Positions 46,218 to 54,688 are shown, numbered from the stretch's first letter. The stretch: DNA of 64,000 nt from Sulfurospirillum diekertiae (GCF_002162315.1 NZ_CP021416.1:1-64000); one strand, 5' to 3'. Numbers and translations: made by a program. The notes: a model not told the origin generated them from the sequence alone.

Positions 46218-46240
46218 TGGCCGGGAGAGAGGGATTTAAA
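46218..46240. repeat. tRNA-3'-end-like remnant, presumed att site of the large element
   Basis: Read on the minus strand the 23 bases end in a CCA preceded by G (discriminator), TCTCCCG (acceptor strand), CCCTC (T-stem) and TTTAAAT (T-loop), the same layout as the proven tRNA-Ser att core. The T-loop has lost its conserved C and there is no 5' half, so it is a duplicated att remnant, not a gene. The intact tRNA should lie at the far end of the element, beyond this window. Confidence 0.6.
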
Positions 46241-46353
46241 AGGCATCAATTTTCTATATTATACATTTTGTAAAATAATCATCAAAATAGCGTATTTTAG
46301 GCATTAAGAAAACTTTCTCAATTTCCAATAATATGTTATTATTCCAATAAAAA

Positions 46354-46390
46354 TTAAAATCTTGTGGGGAATGAGTGGGGAAGATTTTAA
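46354..46390. promoter_or_regulatory. integrase leader inverted repeat with two GTGGGGA words
   Basis: TTAAAATCTT (46354-46363) and AAGATTTTAA (46381-46390) pair perfectly; the 17-base loop contains GTGGGGAATGAGTGGGG, two direct GTGGGG copies. It ends 20 bases before the integrase start, where it could be an integrase arm-binding site or an autoregulatory operator. Confidence 0.5.
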
Positions 46391-46410
46391 TAAATACGGA
46401 TTATTGAAAA

Positions 46411-47512
46411 ATGGCAAAAAGAGAAAAAACACAGTTTAGCGGCGTATATTATATAACAACTATCACCAATGACAAAGAAGACAAAATCTATTATATCCGG
46501 TATCGAGATGGCAATAATCAAGCTCGAGAATTAAAGGTCGGAAAGCATAGTGAAGGTGTACGTGCAAATTACTGTAATCAAAAGCGCAATGAAATTCTCA
46601 CAAAACAACGCTTAGGTGAAGATCTTCCGGCAATCGCCATTAAAAAGAAAAAGCACATCATCACTTTAGATATGGCAGCAGAAAAGTTCTTCAAAGAACG
46701 TGAGATGCAAAATAAAGATAATGCGCATACCCAATCAAAGTACAATAACTGGATCGCTCCAGAGCTTGGTAAAATGGATATTGATTTGATCGGGCTTGAG
46801 GAAGTCAGAGGGTTGCAAGAGAGCCTGGTGAAAAAAGAGTATGCAGCAGCCACGATTAACTTTACGATTAATCTTTTGCATGCAATCGTCAACTACGCGA
46901 TTGAAAATAAACTATCGACGACTATTCAAAATCCCACAAAAAAGCTCAAGCAATTGAAAGTCGATAATGCTCGAGATCGATATTTGACAAAAGAAGAGTG
47001 CCAGAGGCTCTTAGAGGCCGTTGAAGATGAAGCCGTACTCAGATTATTCGTGCGCTTGAGTTTGAGTACTGGAGGGCGATTAGAGACGATCTTGAGTATA
47101 TGCAAAAAAGATATTGACTTCACCAATAAAATAATTGCGCTAAAGGATCATAAAAACGCCTCTTCGTATCGTGGATTTATCAATAATGATCTCACAAGTT
47201 ATGTAAATGAATACTGTAAGGATCTAAAACCAAACGATAAATTGATCACAATGCCGGTACGTACACTTAGAAGACAACTCTCAAATATTTTCGCAGATCT
47301 TTTTAACGCAGATTTAGATAAAAACGATAGAAAAAATCGAGTCGTCATTCATACCTTGAGACATACGTTTGCAAGCTTATTAGCGATTCAAGGAACGCCA
47401 AATTTTTACGATTCAAAAGCTAATGAATCACCAAGATATCAAGACTACTCTCCGCTACGCGAAATTAAGCCCAGAGAGTGGTAGAGGAGCTGTAGAAGGA
47501 TTGGAATTTTAG
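46411..47512 (+). pseudogene. tyrosine integrase of the large element, frameshifted near the 3' end
   Basis: An arm-binding N-terminal domain (YYIRYRDGNNQARELKVGKHSEG), a SAM-like core-binding domain and a catalytic domain with Arg in LSTGGRLETIL and HTLRHTFAS. At 47400-47407 (AAATTTTT) one extra base shifts the frame, and the product ends at 47484 with a nonsense tail. In the other frame the true end is plain: IQKLMNHQDIKTTLRYAKL, with the last His and the nucleophilic Tyr, stopping at 47512. As written the enzyme lacks its nucleophile. Either the element is trapped, or this is a sequencing or slippage site. Confidence 0.85.
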
Positions 47513-47536
47513 GATAATAAGATTTTCAATAATTTA

Positions 47537-47564
47537 TTGACTGTAAAACAAAAAGTACTATATA
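47537..47564 (+). promoter_or_regulatory. sigma-70-like promoter for the Dam-like gene
   Basis: TTGACT (47537-47542), 16-base spacer, TATATA (47559-47564). This is a rare recognisable -35 in this A+T-rich phylum. It lies 155 bases upstream of the methylase start; a second TATAAT near 47611 could also serve. Confidence 0.5.
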
Positions 47565-47718
47565 AGTATAGAAAATATTTTTTAATCTTAGAGTACGTTG
47601 AAATAGTGTTATAATTCATGATCCTTTCAAATAATGAAGATCTAATCTATAAAAAATGGATAAATATATAGTTTTTAAATAATAAAGATTTATTTTGAAT
47701 CGCTTTTGAGGAAATAAT

Positions 47719-48586
47719 ATGAGCTTTTTTTCGACATCGCCCCTTAGATATCCAGGTGGAAAAGGAAAACTTGGTCCGTGGTTAGGCGAGCTAATGAGAC
47801 ATAATAATATTAGTGGTGGTAGTTATATTGAGCCCTATGCAGGTGGTGCAGGTGCAGCACTTTATTTACTCTTTTCGGGGTATGTTAATCATATTATTAT
47901 CAATGACGCAGATAAAGCAATTTATGCAATGTGGCATTCAATTATTCATAAAACAGAATATTTTTTACAGAAAATGAATGAAACACCAGTTACTATGGAT
48001 AGTTGGTATAAACAAAAAGACATTATAAATAATCCAGAGTCTCACTCTTTATTAGATTATGGTTTTGCAGCTTTTTTTCTTAACAGAACTAATATTTCAG
48101 GAGTTGTCAAAGGGGGAGCTATTGGAGGGAAACAACAGCTTGGAAACTATAAAATAGATGCAAGATTTAATAAGGTAGATTTAGCAAAGCGCATTCAAAG
48201 AATAGCTGGATATAAAAATAGTATAGAAGTTCATAATTTGGATGCCTTAGATTTAATAGATATGATATCAGATGGAAAGATGTTAAAAAAGTCAATGTTT
48301 TACTTTGATCCACCGTATTATGTAAAAGGTAGCCAGCTTTATAGAAACCATTATAAGCATGATGATCATGTTTTAATAGCAGAAAAAATACAAGCGCTAA
48401 AGACTCCTTGGCTTGTTACATATGATAATTGTGAACCAATAAAAAAAAATATATCAGAATTCTAATAATGGTGAATTTTCTCTTAGATACTCTGCAAGCC
48501 AAAAGGTTAAAGAACTCGCTACGGAACTCATTTTTTATGGCAATATGACACTACATAAGCTGCCATCTCTAACGCAAATCATTTAA
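47719..48586 (+). pseudogene. Dam-like (D12 class) adenine-N6 DNA methyltransferase, frameshifted
   Basis: The N terminus LRYPGGKGKLGPWL and IEPYAGGAGAALYLL form the SAM-binding part, and FYFDPPYYVKG holds the DPPY catalytic motif. An A9 run (48441-48449) shifts the frame so the product stops at about residue 248. With A8 it continues as QNSNNGEFSLRYSASQ...LHKLPSLTQII to a stop at 48584-48586, about 288 residues. The lost part is the C-terminal end of the catalytic domain. The full stop codon overlaps that of the convergent ParB/Srx gene. Solitary Dam-like enzymes of elements protect or regulate DNA. Confidence 0.82.
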
Positions 48587-49968
48587 GTATTCCAACATTC
48601 TGTAACATAAAACTCAATTTCATCCCAAAATGCATTTAAAGTTTGATAGTCTGGATGAAAATTAGGTGAATGAACATATGCATGTAACGTATTAACATTC
48701 ATCATATCTCCTTCATTTGACATTCTTTTTTCCAAAACGAGCTTTTTATTTGTAGTAATTTTATTGTTTTGCAACATATGCTCAGCACACTTTCTAACTT
48801 TTGGTGCAAATCTCGTATCACTGCAGATGATGCTATTATTGCGCAGATAATACTCTGTTGCATATTCAATCAATGAGCGTAATAACATGGCTGCAGCAAT
48901 AGGTAAAGATTTTATTTCTATACTTTTTAACTCTGCAAGTATTTTTGCTGCTTTGCGCTCTTCTATTGGTATTGAAAATGGCACTCTATTTCTAATAAAA
49001 AGTTTTTTACGATCTTGCTGATTTTCAGGAATAGGTCTTTGGCTTGGCTTAGGAGGTGGCACATTGTCTTCATCTAATGAATCTTCTTTTGGTTCTTGAA
49101 CTTGATTGGTATTATCACGCATTGGTTTATTGCTTTCAAGAGTGCTAATCTCTTCTTTTATTGTGCCGTCACCATATATTTCGCATAACTTATCAATATA
49201 TTCTTTTTGTGCTTCTGCTGCGTTTAAACCACGAGAGTCTAAATTACCACTTTGTATGTCTACAATGATGTGTTTTACTTTGTTTATTGTTGAAGTTGGC
49301 TCTTTTATCAATTTAATCTGGTTGCCTTGAAGCTCAAAGCCAATTTGATATAAACGCTCCTTCGACATAAGTCTATCTGCTAATGTGCTGATAGGAAAAT
49401 TATCATCAAATGTATGGATAATTTTATTCTCTACTGCCCATCTTAGTAAATTTAAAGCTTTTATATTTTGGTTGCGTTCACCAGTTTTTTCACTATATAG
49501 GGCTTTTGATATAGCACCCCATTCAACTTGTCCTACGCCATCATTTTTACCGGTATGTTTAAGGTGTAAAAAGCGCAATAAATCACTTTCACTTTTAAAT
49601 ACTGTGATATTGACTTTAGAAGGAAAATTGTGGAGCTTTTTTGATATTTCTTCAAATTTACTAGCAATAGCAGGTGGAGCTTTTCGTGGTTCATGTAGTA
49701 GTTTAATAGCTGCTATTCTTCTATTGCCATCTCTAACAATCCATTTGTTCGGTAATGATGGATGTTGAGATGCAATAATTCTTTCTGGATATAAATCATT
49801 ATCAGCTATATCTTTAGCGAGATTTATAATATCTTGTTCTTTACCATTTAAAATAGCATGTATACATGCATTTTCATCCGGCTGTTCATTTAATCTTGGA
49901 TTTTGTGTATCTAATATTAAATCGTTAATAGATACTTTTTGTATCTCGTTGAAATCTATTTTTGCCAT
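48583..49968 (-). CDS. ParB/sulfiredoxin-fold protein with extra C-terminal domain
   Basis: 461 residues. The N-terminal ParB/Srx-like domain has KVSINDLILDTQNPRLNEQ and the active-loop motif IVRDGNRRIAAIKLL (DGNRR). A middle helical part, a Pro/acid-rich linker (EDNVPPPKPSQRPIPENQQ) and a C-terminal domain (AAMLLRSLIEYATEYYLRNN...NTLHAYVHSPNFHPDYQTLNAFWDEIEFYV) follow. Such ParB-domain proteins in islands may be nucleases or NTP-using switches rather than segregation ParBs. Tail-to-tail overlap with the Dam-like gene suggests a pair. ATG 49968 after AAGGAA. Confidence 0.8.
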   Translation of the reverse strand: MAKIDFNEIQKVSINDLILDTQNPRLNEQPDENACIHAILNGKEQDIINLAKDIADNDLYPERIIASQHPSLPNKWIVRDGNRRIAAIKLLHEPRKAPPAIASKFEEISKKLHNFPSKVNITVFKSESDLLRFLHLKHTGKNDGVGQVEWGAISKALYSEKTGERNQNIKALNLLRWAVENKIIHTFDDNFPISTLADRLMSKERLYQIGFELQGNQIKLIKEPTSTINKVKHIIVDIQSGNLDSRGLNAAEAQKEYIDKLCEIYGDGTIKEEISTLESNKPMRDNTNQVQEPKEDSLDEDNVPPPKPSQRPIPENQQDRKKLFIRNRVPFSIPIEERKAAKILAELKSIEIKSLPIAAAMLLRSLIEYATEYYLRNNSIICSDTRFAPKVRKCAEHMLQNNKITTNKKLVLEKRMSNEGDMMNVNTLHAYVHSPNFHPDYQTLNAFWDEIEFYVTECWNT

Positions 49969-50183
49969 TAATATTCCTTATATTCAATTTAGCGAGATTA
50001 TGTGCAGTATTTAATAAAAAATATTATACATAAAATTGTGAAAATTTATTTTGATACGATTAGCTATTACTTCGTTGATATATTTATTAGCTAAGTTATA
50101 TTAATCAATCTAATCAAATTATGACACAAAACAAGTTATAGTTATAAAATATATATTGTAAAGAAAATTAATGGTGGCATAAC

Positions 50184-50693
50184 ATGAATGAAGAAGAGCT
50201 AAGAATTAAAATTTATGAATATTTAGGCTTAGAAATCGGGAGCTTACCTTCAGAAAGCGGTAATGATTGGCAACGTGCAGAGAAAGAGGTGCTAGAAGAT
50301 TATAAGCAAAAAGAGCTTGAGAAAGTAAAAAATATCAAGACAACAGATTACTTAACCATCGATAAGCAATCTGATGAATTTAAAGCTGTTTTAAAATCAA
50401 CATTTGTTGGTATGCAGAATCTTAAAAGCTTAGCTACAAGTAGAAACGATTTAGAAATTCATGAGATTAATCAATTAATTCTTACTGGAGATAAAGACGT
50501 TTTGATCGGTTTGGCTAAGAATCAAAAATTAACTTCAGAACAGATTGATTTAATGATTCCAAGAAGTGTTTATCTTGTCAAAAAACACCTTATTACAAAT
50601 CAAAATTTAACCGATGATCAAAAGAGTCAATTGCTTATATTAATGAATAATAGTAGTCTAGATTATGGTGATTTGATCAAATTAGTGAGTTAA
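50184..50693 (+). CDS. hypothetical protein of the element
   Basis: 169 residues, acidic N-terminal half and a C-terminal helical repeat-like part (DVLIGLAKNQKLTSEQIDLMIPRSVYLVKKHLITNQNLTDDQKSQLLILM), where an LAxNxxLTxxQ motif occurs about twice, reminiscent of leucine-rich-variant-type repeats. Not recognised otherwise. It starts a run of small genes spaced by a few bases. Confidence 0.65.
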   Translation: MNEEELRIKIYEYLGLEIGSLPSESGNDWQRAEKEVLEDYKQKELEKVKNIKTTDYLTIDKQSDEFKAVLKSTFVGMQNLKSLATSRNDLEIHEINQLILTGDKDVLIGLAKNQKLTSEQIDLMIPRSVYLVKKHLITNQNLTDDQKSQLLILMNNSSLDYGDLIKLVS

Positions 50694-50696
50694 CTG

Positions 50697-50936
50697 ATGC
50701 TTGATTGCCCAATATGCTCATGGCCGTTAAAAGCCGGTAAAAAAATGGTTTATTGTTACGATGATAGTTGTGGATTTCATATCACTTATGCTCAAGAAGA
50801 TCTTTTAAGAGATATTTCCAAAAAAGAGGTAGAAGATCTGCTCATGGGTAAAACGATTGAGGGATTGATTCACCTAGATCTTGATGCGTCCAATTTCATT
50901 GCTTCAAAGGTCACTAAGCTTGAATCCTACATGTAA
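50697..50936 (+). CDS. small zinc-ribbon protein
   Basis: 79 residues. The N terminus has a four-cysteine zinc ribbon, CPICSWPLKAGKKMVYCYDDSCGF (CxxC...CxxxxC), like the C-terminal fingers of topoisomerase I/III, followed by a helical part (DISKKEVEDLLMGKTIEGL) that also resembles topoisomerase C-terminal repeats. It may bind DNA or RNA. It starts three bases after the previous stop. It ends SYM-stop in a near-copy of the palindrome. Confidence 0.65.
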   Translation: MLDCPICSWPLKAGKKMVYCYDDSCGFHITYAQEDLLRDISKKEVEDLLMGKTIEGLIHLDLDASNFIASKVTKLESYM

Positions 50937-51069
50937 AGATGATTGTATCAAACTCCTCAATAAATACCAGGGCAAATTAACACCAGTTCAGTATCAAAAT
51001 ATAGAATGGAATGACCCCACAATACTAGACAATCTTGATACTGTTGAGAAACTAGTGATCCCTACATAA
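50881..51069 (+). CDS. possible small protein
   Basis: Up to 62 residues, overlapping the zinc-ribbon gene by 56 bases; starts at TTG 50881, ATG 50884 or TTG 50920 are possible and none has a strong ribosome site. The stop lies just before the AAGGAG of the next gene, consistent with an operon. Sequence is not low-complexity (CKDDCIKLLNKYQGKLTPVQYQNIEW). Support is positional only. Confidence 0.4.
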   Translation: MMRPISLLQRSLSLNPTCKDDCIKLLNKYQGKLTPVQYQNIEWNDPTILDNLDTVEKLVIPT

Positions 51070-51079
51070 GGAGATAAAA

Positions 51080-51319
51080 ATGTTACTACCAGAACAAGAA
51101 CTTTCGTGGTTACAAGATCGAGCGATAGATCTCATGGAAGAATATAAAGATCTTGATGAATTCTATATAGATGACGAACGTGCATATATGGAGCGTAAAG
51201 CATATTTAGATGAGAAAAAAGAAAATCTAAAAGGCTTGTTTGATAGCTATTATAAGCGAATAGAACGTGCTAAAGCGTACAAAGAAGAATATGCCGCTCG
51301 AAACTCATCTCCAAACTAA
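51080..51319 (+). CDS. small acidic coiled-coil protein
   Basis: 79 residues, very rich in Glu/Lys/Tyr (LQDRAIDLMEEYKDLDEFYIDDERAYMERKAYLDEKKENLKGL), predicted all-helical. ATG 51080 follows a good AAGGAG. Last gene of the small-gene run; the first copy of the 110-bp repeat begins two bases after its stop. Function unknown. Confidence 0.65.
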   Translation: MLLPEQELSWLQDRAIDLMEEYKDLDEFYIDDERAYMERKAYLDEKKENLKGLFDSYYKRIERAKAYKEEYAARNSSPN

Positions 51320-51320
51320 C

Positions 51321-51430
51321 CATCACACCTCTTAAACCCACCGATGAAAAAACCGTATCGGTATTTTTCACAGTGTGTGTAACCCAGTGCTATCTCCGAA
51401 TCAGATCGATGATCATTTAAAAATCTTTTT
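51321..51430. repeat. 110-bp structured repeat, copy A (Ash-like motif on minus strand)
   Basis: Nearly identical to 53370-53485. It contains a stem TGAAAAA-ACCG / CGGT-TTTTTCA whose three-base loop differs between copies (TAT here, TGC there) while the stem is conserved. Translated on the minus strand it reads VTHTVKNTDTVFSSVGLRG, a motif I recall from small Ash/Icd-like open frames of P4-type satellite phages. Conservation extends over non-coding positions, so an RNA role is at least as likely. Confidence 0.65.
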
Positions 51431-51508
51431 ATCATTTGATTTGTAGTGAAAAGTCTACTAAATGATAATCATAGATTTGTTAAAAAACATAGCTGTTCTA
51501 ATCGAAAA

Positions 51509-52745
51509 CTATTTTATTCTTATTTTGATTATTTCAGCCAACAACTCTTCATATATTTGCTCAAGGTTTACATCTTCGTTTTTAATTCTTTCATTCAATG
51601 CTTCTTCTGTGAAGTATTCACTTAGACCATATGCTTCAATTTTAGATATATCAAATTCATTTTCAGGGATAGGAATAGTTCTTTTTTCTTGATGAAAAAT
51701 CAAAAAGTCTTTACAATAGAAATCTTCTAAAATTTCTATTAATCCCTTATCATAAGTGAAGATAAATGGAATAAAAAAATCTGTATCGGGGTTCGGTTTT
51801 GATGAAAAAAAATGTTTCAAGTTGTCTAGCAAGAGTAAAGTCCCAGGCCATATTGTCTATATAGTGTATTAAATCCTCTTTGTTTTGAGAATCTAGCTTA
51901 TTAAAAAATCTGTATTTCTTTTCTTTTTTATCGCTTTTACTATCATATTCTAAATAGTTTAAAGCAACAACTAATTCTCTTAAGAAAATAGTTTTGAGTC
52001 TTTCACTCATAAATTTAATAATATATTTAAATTGTGCTTTGAGCTTTTCTTCTTTTGTTCCTTTAATTTTAAATTTTGCAGTCATAATCATTAAAAGGAT
52101 TATTCGCATTATCAGATGTTGTTTTTGGGCTACCTCAAATACGGATTGAAATTCATTTTTAAAATAGACAATTTCTTCTTTGACTATTTTTTCAATTTCT
52201 TCATCTTGATAAATTGATTTAATTTCTTTAGTTCTATGATAATGGTTCATATCGCATGTCATTAATTTTTTTATACTGATAATATTGAGGTAGAACTCTT
52301 TTGTATCATTTCCCTTTGCAAAATTTTCAAGCATATAAAACATGGGATCTAAATTATAGTTATTCTCCAATATCGTGTGAAGAGTAGAAATAAAACTTTG
52401 TTCAGTGACTTTGTTGCCATTTATATAATCATGTAAATATCTTGCAGAATTGGATTCAAAGCTAATAGAATAATCAATTTTTAAAGGTACTCTAGTATTC
52501 TTTTGCATACCATAAACAATGGATGGATTAAAAAATGCTAGATTAGGATATTTAAATATCGATTTAACATTGGGTATATCCATAATATCTTTGAAAATAG
52601 GTACATTAAGTGACATATGTTTATCGCTAGAGATAATGTCTAAATTTTCTTTAACACATTCACTATAAAAATTTACATATGTATAAAATGTTTCTTTAGC
52701 ATTGTTTGCAATACTAAATTGATATACTAATTCATAAAATTTCAT
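51509..52745 (-). pseudogene. unknown cargo protein, one frameshift
   Basis: On the minus strand ATG 52745 (KFYELVYQFSIANNAKETF) opens 331 residues; an eight-base run (plus A8, 51805-51812) shifts the frame and the product stops at 51750. With seven bases it continues SSKPNPDTDFFIPFIFTYDKGLIEIL to a stop at 51509, about 411 residues in total. Helical and soluble, with no recognised domain. It lies between the two copies of the 110-bp repeat and upstream genes are absent, so it is a module of its own, possibly phage defence; that is a guess from location. Confidence 0.6.
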
Positions 52746-53159
52746 TTTAGTGTCTCCCCCTTTTTCTAAAAGACTATTATACGTTAAAATAATAACTTGT
52801 TATTCAAATATAATTTTGGATACGTCAATTCGTGTTAATTTGTACGAAAAAAGATTATATTGACCAATAATTCATATATGATATTAGCTTTAAAATAAGT
52901 ATAAAAAACATCAAAATAACGCTTGTAAATTATTGATAAAACGTCGATAATATAGGCATTTTGATGCACTAAATTGAAATATTTTTGCTATAATTTATTC
53001 CGTTATATATAGCTATATTTCATAGCACGGGCGTTATTTCAATTTTTACCCGTACTATGTGAGACATGATGCCTTTAGGTTGTCTTTTGTGGCTCTGCCC
53101 TTGCAACGAACATTCGGCTAAATGTTCTACCACGTTAAGACTTCCGCAACACCCTTTCT
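52746..53159. promoter_or_regulatory. gene-free region with extended -10 promoter and hairpin (possible regulatory RNA)
   Basis: About 410 bases without a coding gene I can support. TGCTATAAT (52986-52994) is a perfect extended -10 and predicts a plus-strand transcript from about 53001. Its 5' part has a hairpin, CATAGCACGGG (53021-53031) with CCCGTACTATG (53049-53059). The transcript would run antisense to the 31-residue frame at 53160-53255. A further inverted repeat CATCAAAAT/ATTTTGATG lies upstream. Confidence 0.5.
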
Positions 53160-53255
53160 CTAAGTTTTGGTTAGGCGTTCAAAGAGTAAATCGATGATCG
53201 CCTTAACCGCCTCAAACAAAACCACTTTTAAAATCTTAAATAACAGCTCAATCAT
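53160..53255 (-). CDS. candidate 31-residue amphipathic peptide
   Basis: ATG 53255 preceded by AGAGGC; sequence MIELLFKILKVVLFEAVKAI and on to a Lys-Thr end, stop at 53160. It is a hydrophobic/amphipathic helix of the size of type I toxins such as the AapA peptides of Helicobacter. A predicted RNA from the promoter at 52986 crosses it antisense, and an inverted repeat GGTTAGGCG/CGCC(T)TAACC lies within the coding strand. Not recognised by homology; support is start site, composition and context. Confidence 0.45.
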   Translation of the reverse strand: MIELLFKILKVVLFEAVKAIIDLLFERLTKT

Positions 53256-53369
53256 AATTGTGCCTCTTTATATAAAAATTGAGATATTTTATATAGGAGG
53301 AAGCACATTAAGAAAAAAAATAAGCATTTGAGTATTTTGAGGAATTATTGCGTTCTTGAAGTGGTCAAT

Positions 53370-53485
53370 CATCGCACCTCTTAAACCCACCGATGAAAAA
53401 ACCGTGCCGGTATTTTTCACAGCGTGTGTAACCCGGTGCTATCTCCGGATCAGATCGATGGATGATCATTTAAAAAATCTTTTTT
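53370..53485. repeat. 110-bp structured repeat, copy B
   Basis: Second copy of the element at 51321-51430, same orientation. On the minus strand it reads VTHAVKNTGTVFSSVGLRG and an open frame from GTG 53420 extends to a stop at 53289 (43 residues). The differences from copy A are mostly transitions and the loop change. The two copies bracket about 1.9 kb containing the unknown gene and the peptide/RNA candidate. Confidence 0.65.
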
Positions 53486-53596
53486 TTTGAGAGAAATAGA
53501 CTTATACAATTTTGTATAGTAGCAAGTTTGTATAAGTCAAATAAGCTATTTTGAGAAAATTCAATAGCGTAATACTATATCAATTTGTCTAATATT

Positions 53597-54328
53597 TTAT
53601 AGGCTATCTTGCTTTATTGCTTTTATTTCATTTTTAAATGCTTCGTAATTGAACTGGTTAAAAACGATTTGTAATGCGGAGGTAAAATTTATATTATTGT
53701 CAAAAGGCATTTGGAATTTTTGATATAAGTCTTCATAATGACAGGTGCTTTTATATTTGTAAAGATTAAATCGAATACAAAATTGTATTGCCAAATTGAT
53801 ATATTGAGGTTTATTCATAATACATGCTTTGACAAAAGGAAGAAAATCCCTATCAATGAAATATGCTATAACATCTGCATATCCATTATGTGCAGGGAAA
53901 TGTAGATCTATTTGCTTTATAGCCATTCCTAAATCATCAATTGTGAAATATCCCTTATAGCTATCATAAGCATATATAAAAATTGCCAAAAACTCTTGTC
54001 TAGTTTCTAAAGATTGTACATAACCGCTATCATAACTCAGTGCATAAGCTAAGTAATCAATATAATCATCAATATTACTATGAAAAACATGCCCTAAGTT
54101 AGCCAATGCGGATAAGATTGAGACGAATGCGGCTTCTTTATAAGTGTAATCTATAAATTCCAAAAAACCAAATTTTTCTATTGAACCGAATTCAAGAAAC
54201 TCCTCAATATCTTCTTTTGAAAAATATTGATCTAATAAAGTGATAATAGGTCTATTTTGCTTTTTCCAAGCATAATATGTTGTAGCATTAAAATCAAACA
54301 GTTTTGCCATTACTTCTTTATGCGTCAT
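53597..54328 (-). CDS. unknown protein with N-terminal repressor-like helix-turn-helix
   Basis: 243 residues from ATG 54328. The first 50 residues (THKEVMAKLFDFNATTYYAWKKQNRPIITLLDQYF) look like the N terminus of phage CI-type helix-turn-helix proteins. The remainder (EDIEEFLEFGSIEKFGFLEFIDYTYKEAAFVSILSAL...) is helical without a recognised domain. It may be the regulator of the element; it is divergent from the replication/transfer operon, the usual place for such a repressor. Confidence 0.65.
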   Translation of the reverse strand: MTHKEVMAKLFDFNATTYYAWKKQNRPIITLLDQYFSKEDIEEFLEFGSIEKFGFLEFIDYTYKEAAFVSILSALANLGHVFHSNIDDYIDYLAYALSYDSGYVQSLETRQEFLAIFIYAYDSYKGYFTIDDLGMAIKQIDLHFPAHNGYADVIAYFIDRDFLPFVKACIMNKPQYINLAIQFCIRFNLYKYKSTCHYEDLYQKFQMPFDNNINFTSALQIVFNQFNYEAFKNEIKAIKQDSL

Positions 54329-54688
54329 TTATTCCCTCCATATCTTTCAAAGTATAACAAAATATATATAAAACAACTATTTTATACAAAATATATAATA
54401 AAGTTGTTATTCACAACATATTTTAATATTTTATTAAGTTGCAATAAACTACTATTTTGATGTTATATCTTAATAAATATCATTATATACAACTAAAAGG
54501 AGTGTGGATAAAAATTTTTAGTGCAACTAGAATTTGTAAATTAACGTAATTAACTCCCTTCTCTAAGAGTTTGCTGACAGGAAGAGAAAGGAGTAACTAA
54601 AGTTTCTAATAGAGTCTTTAATCAAGCTGCATTATATCTCACCGCCCCTTGATTATTCAAAATTTGAAAAATACACAAAGGGATATCT
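54329..54688. promoter_or_regulatory. divergent control region ahead of the replication/transfer operon
   Basis: 360 bases without a gene between the repressor-like gene and the replisome organiser. Very A+T-rich left half with TATAATA-like boxes. The right half has a hairpin, ACTCC-C-TTCTCT (54553-54564) pairing with AGAGAA-A-GGAGT (54583-54594). The right arm contains AAGGAGT, an anti-Shine-Dalgarno-like arrangement, though no start codon follows at once. It is a candidate leader RNA for the operon. Confidence 0.5.

Larger units (their letters stand above)
46108..46410. other. left junction region of the large element
   Basis: About 300 bases without a gene. It contains a weak hairpin CCAAC/GTTGG (46132-46149), a G10 run (46200-46209), a 23-base tRNA-3'-end-like remnant (46218-46240), and an inverted repeat with a G-rich loop before the integrase (46354-46390). 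Confidence 0.6.

Noticed and set aside
46218-46240. Second tRNA gene
   Set aside because: Only the 3' 23 bases of a tRNA are present, the T-loop has lost its conserved C, and no 5' half or anticodon arm is next to it.
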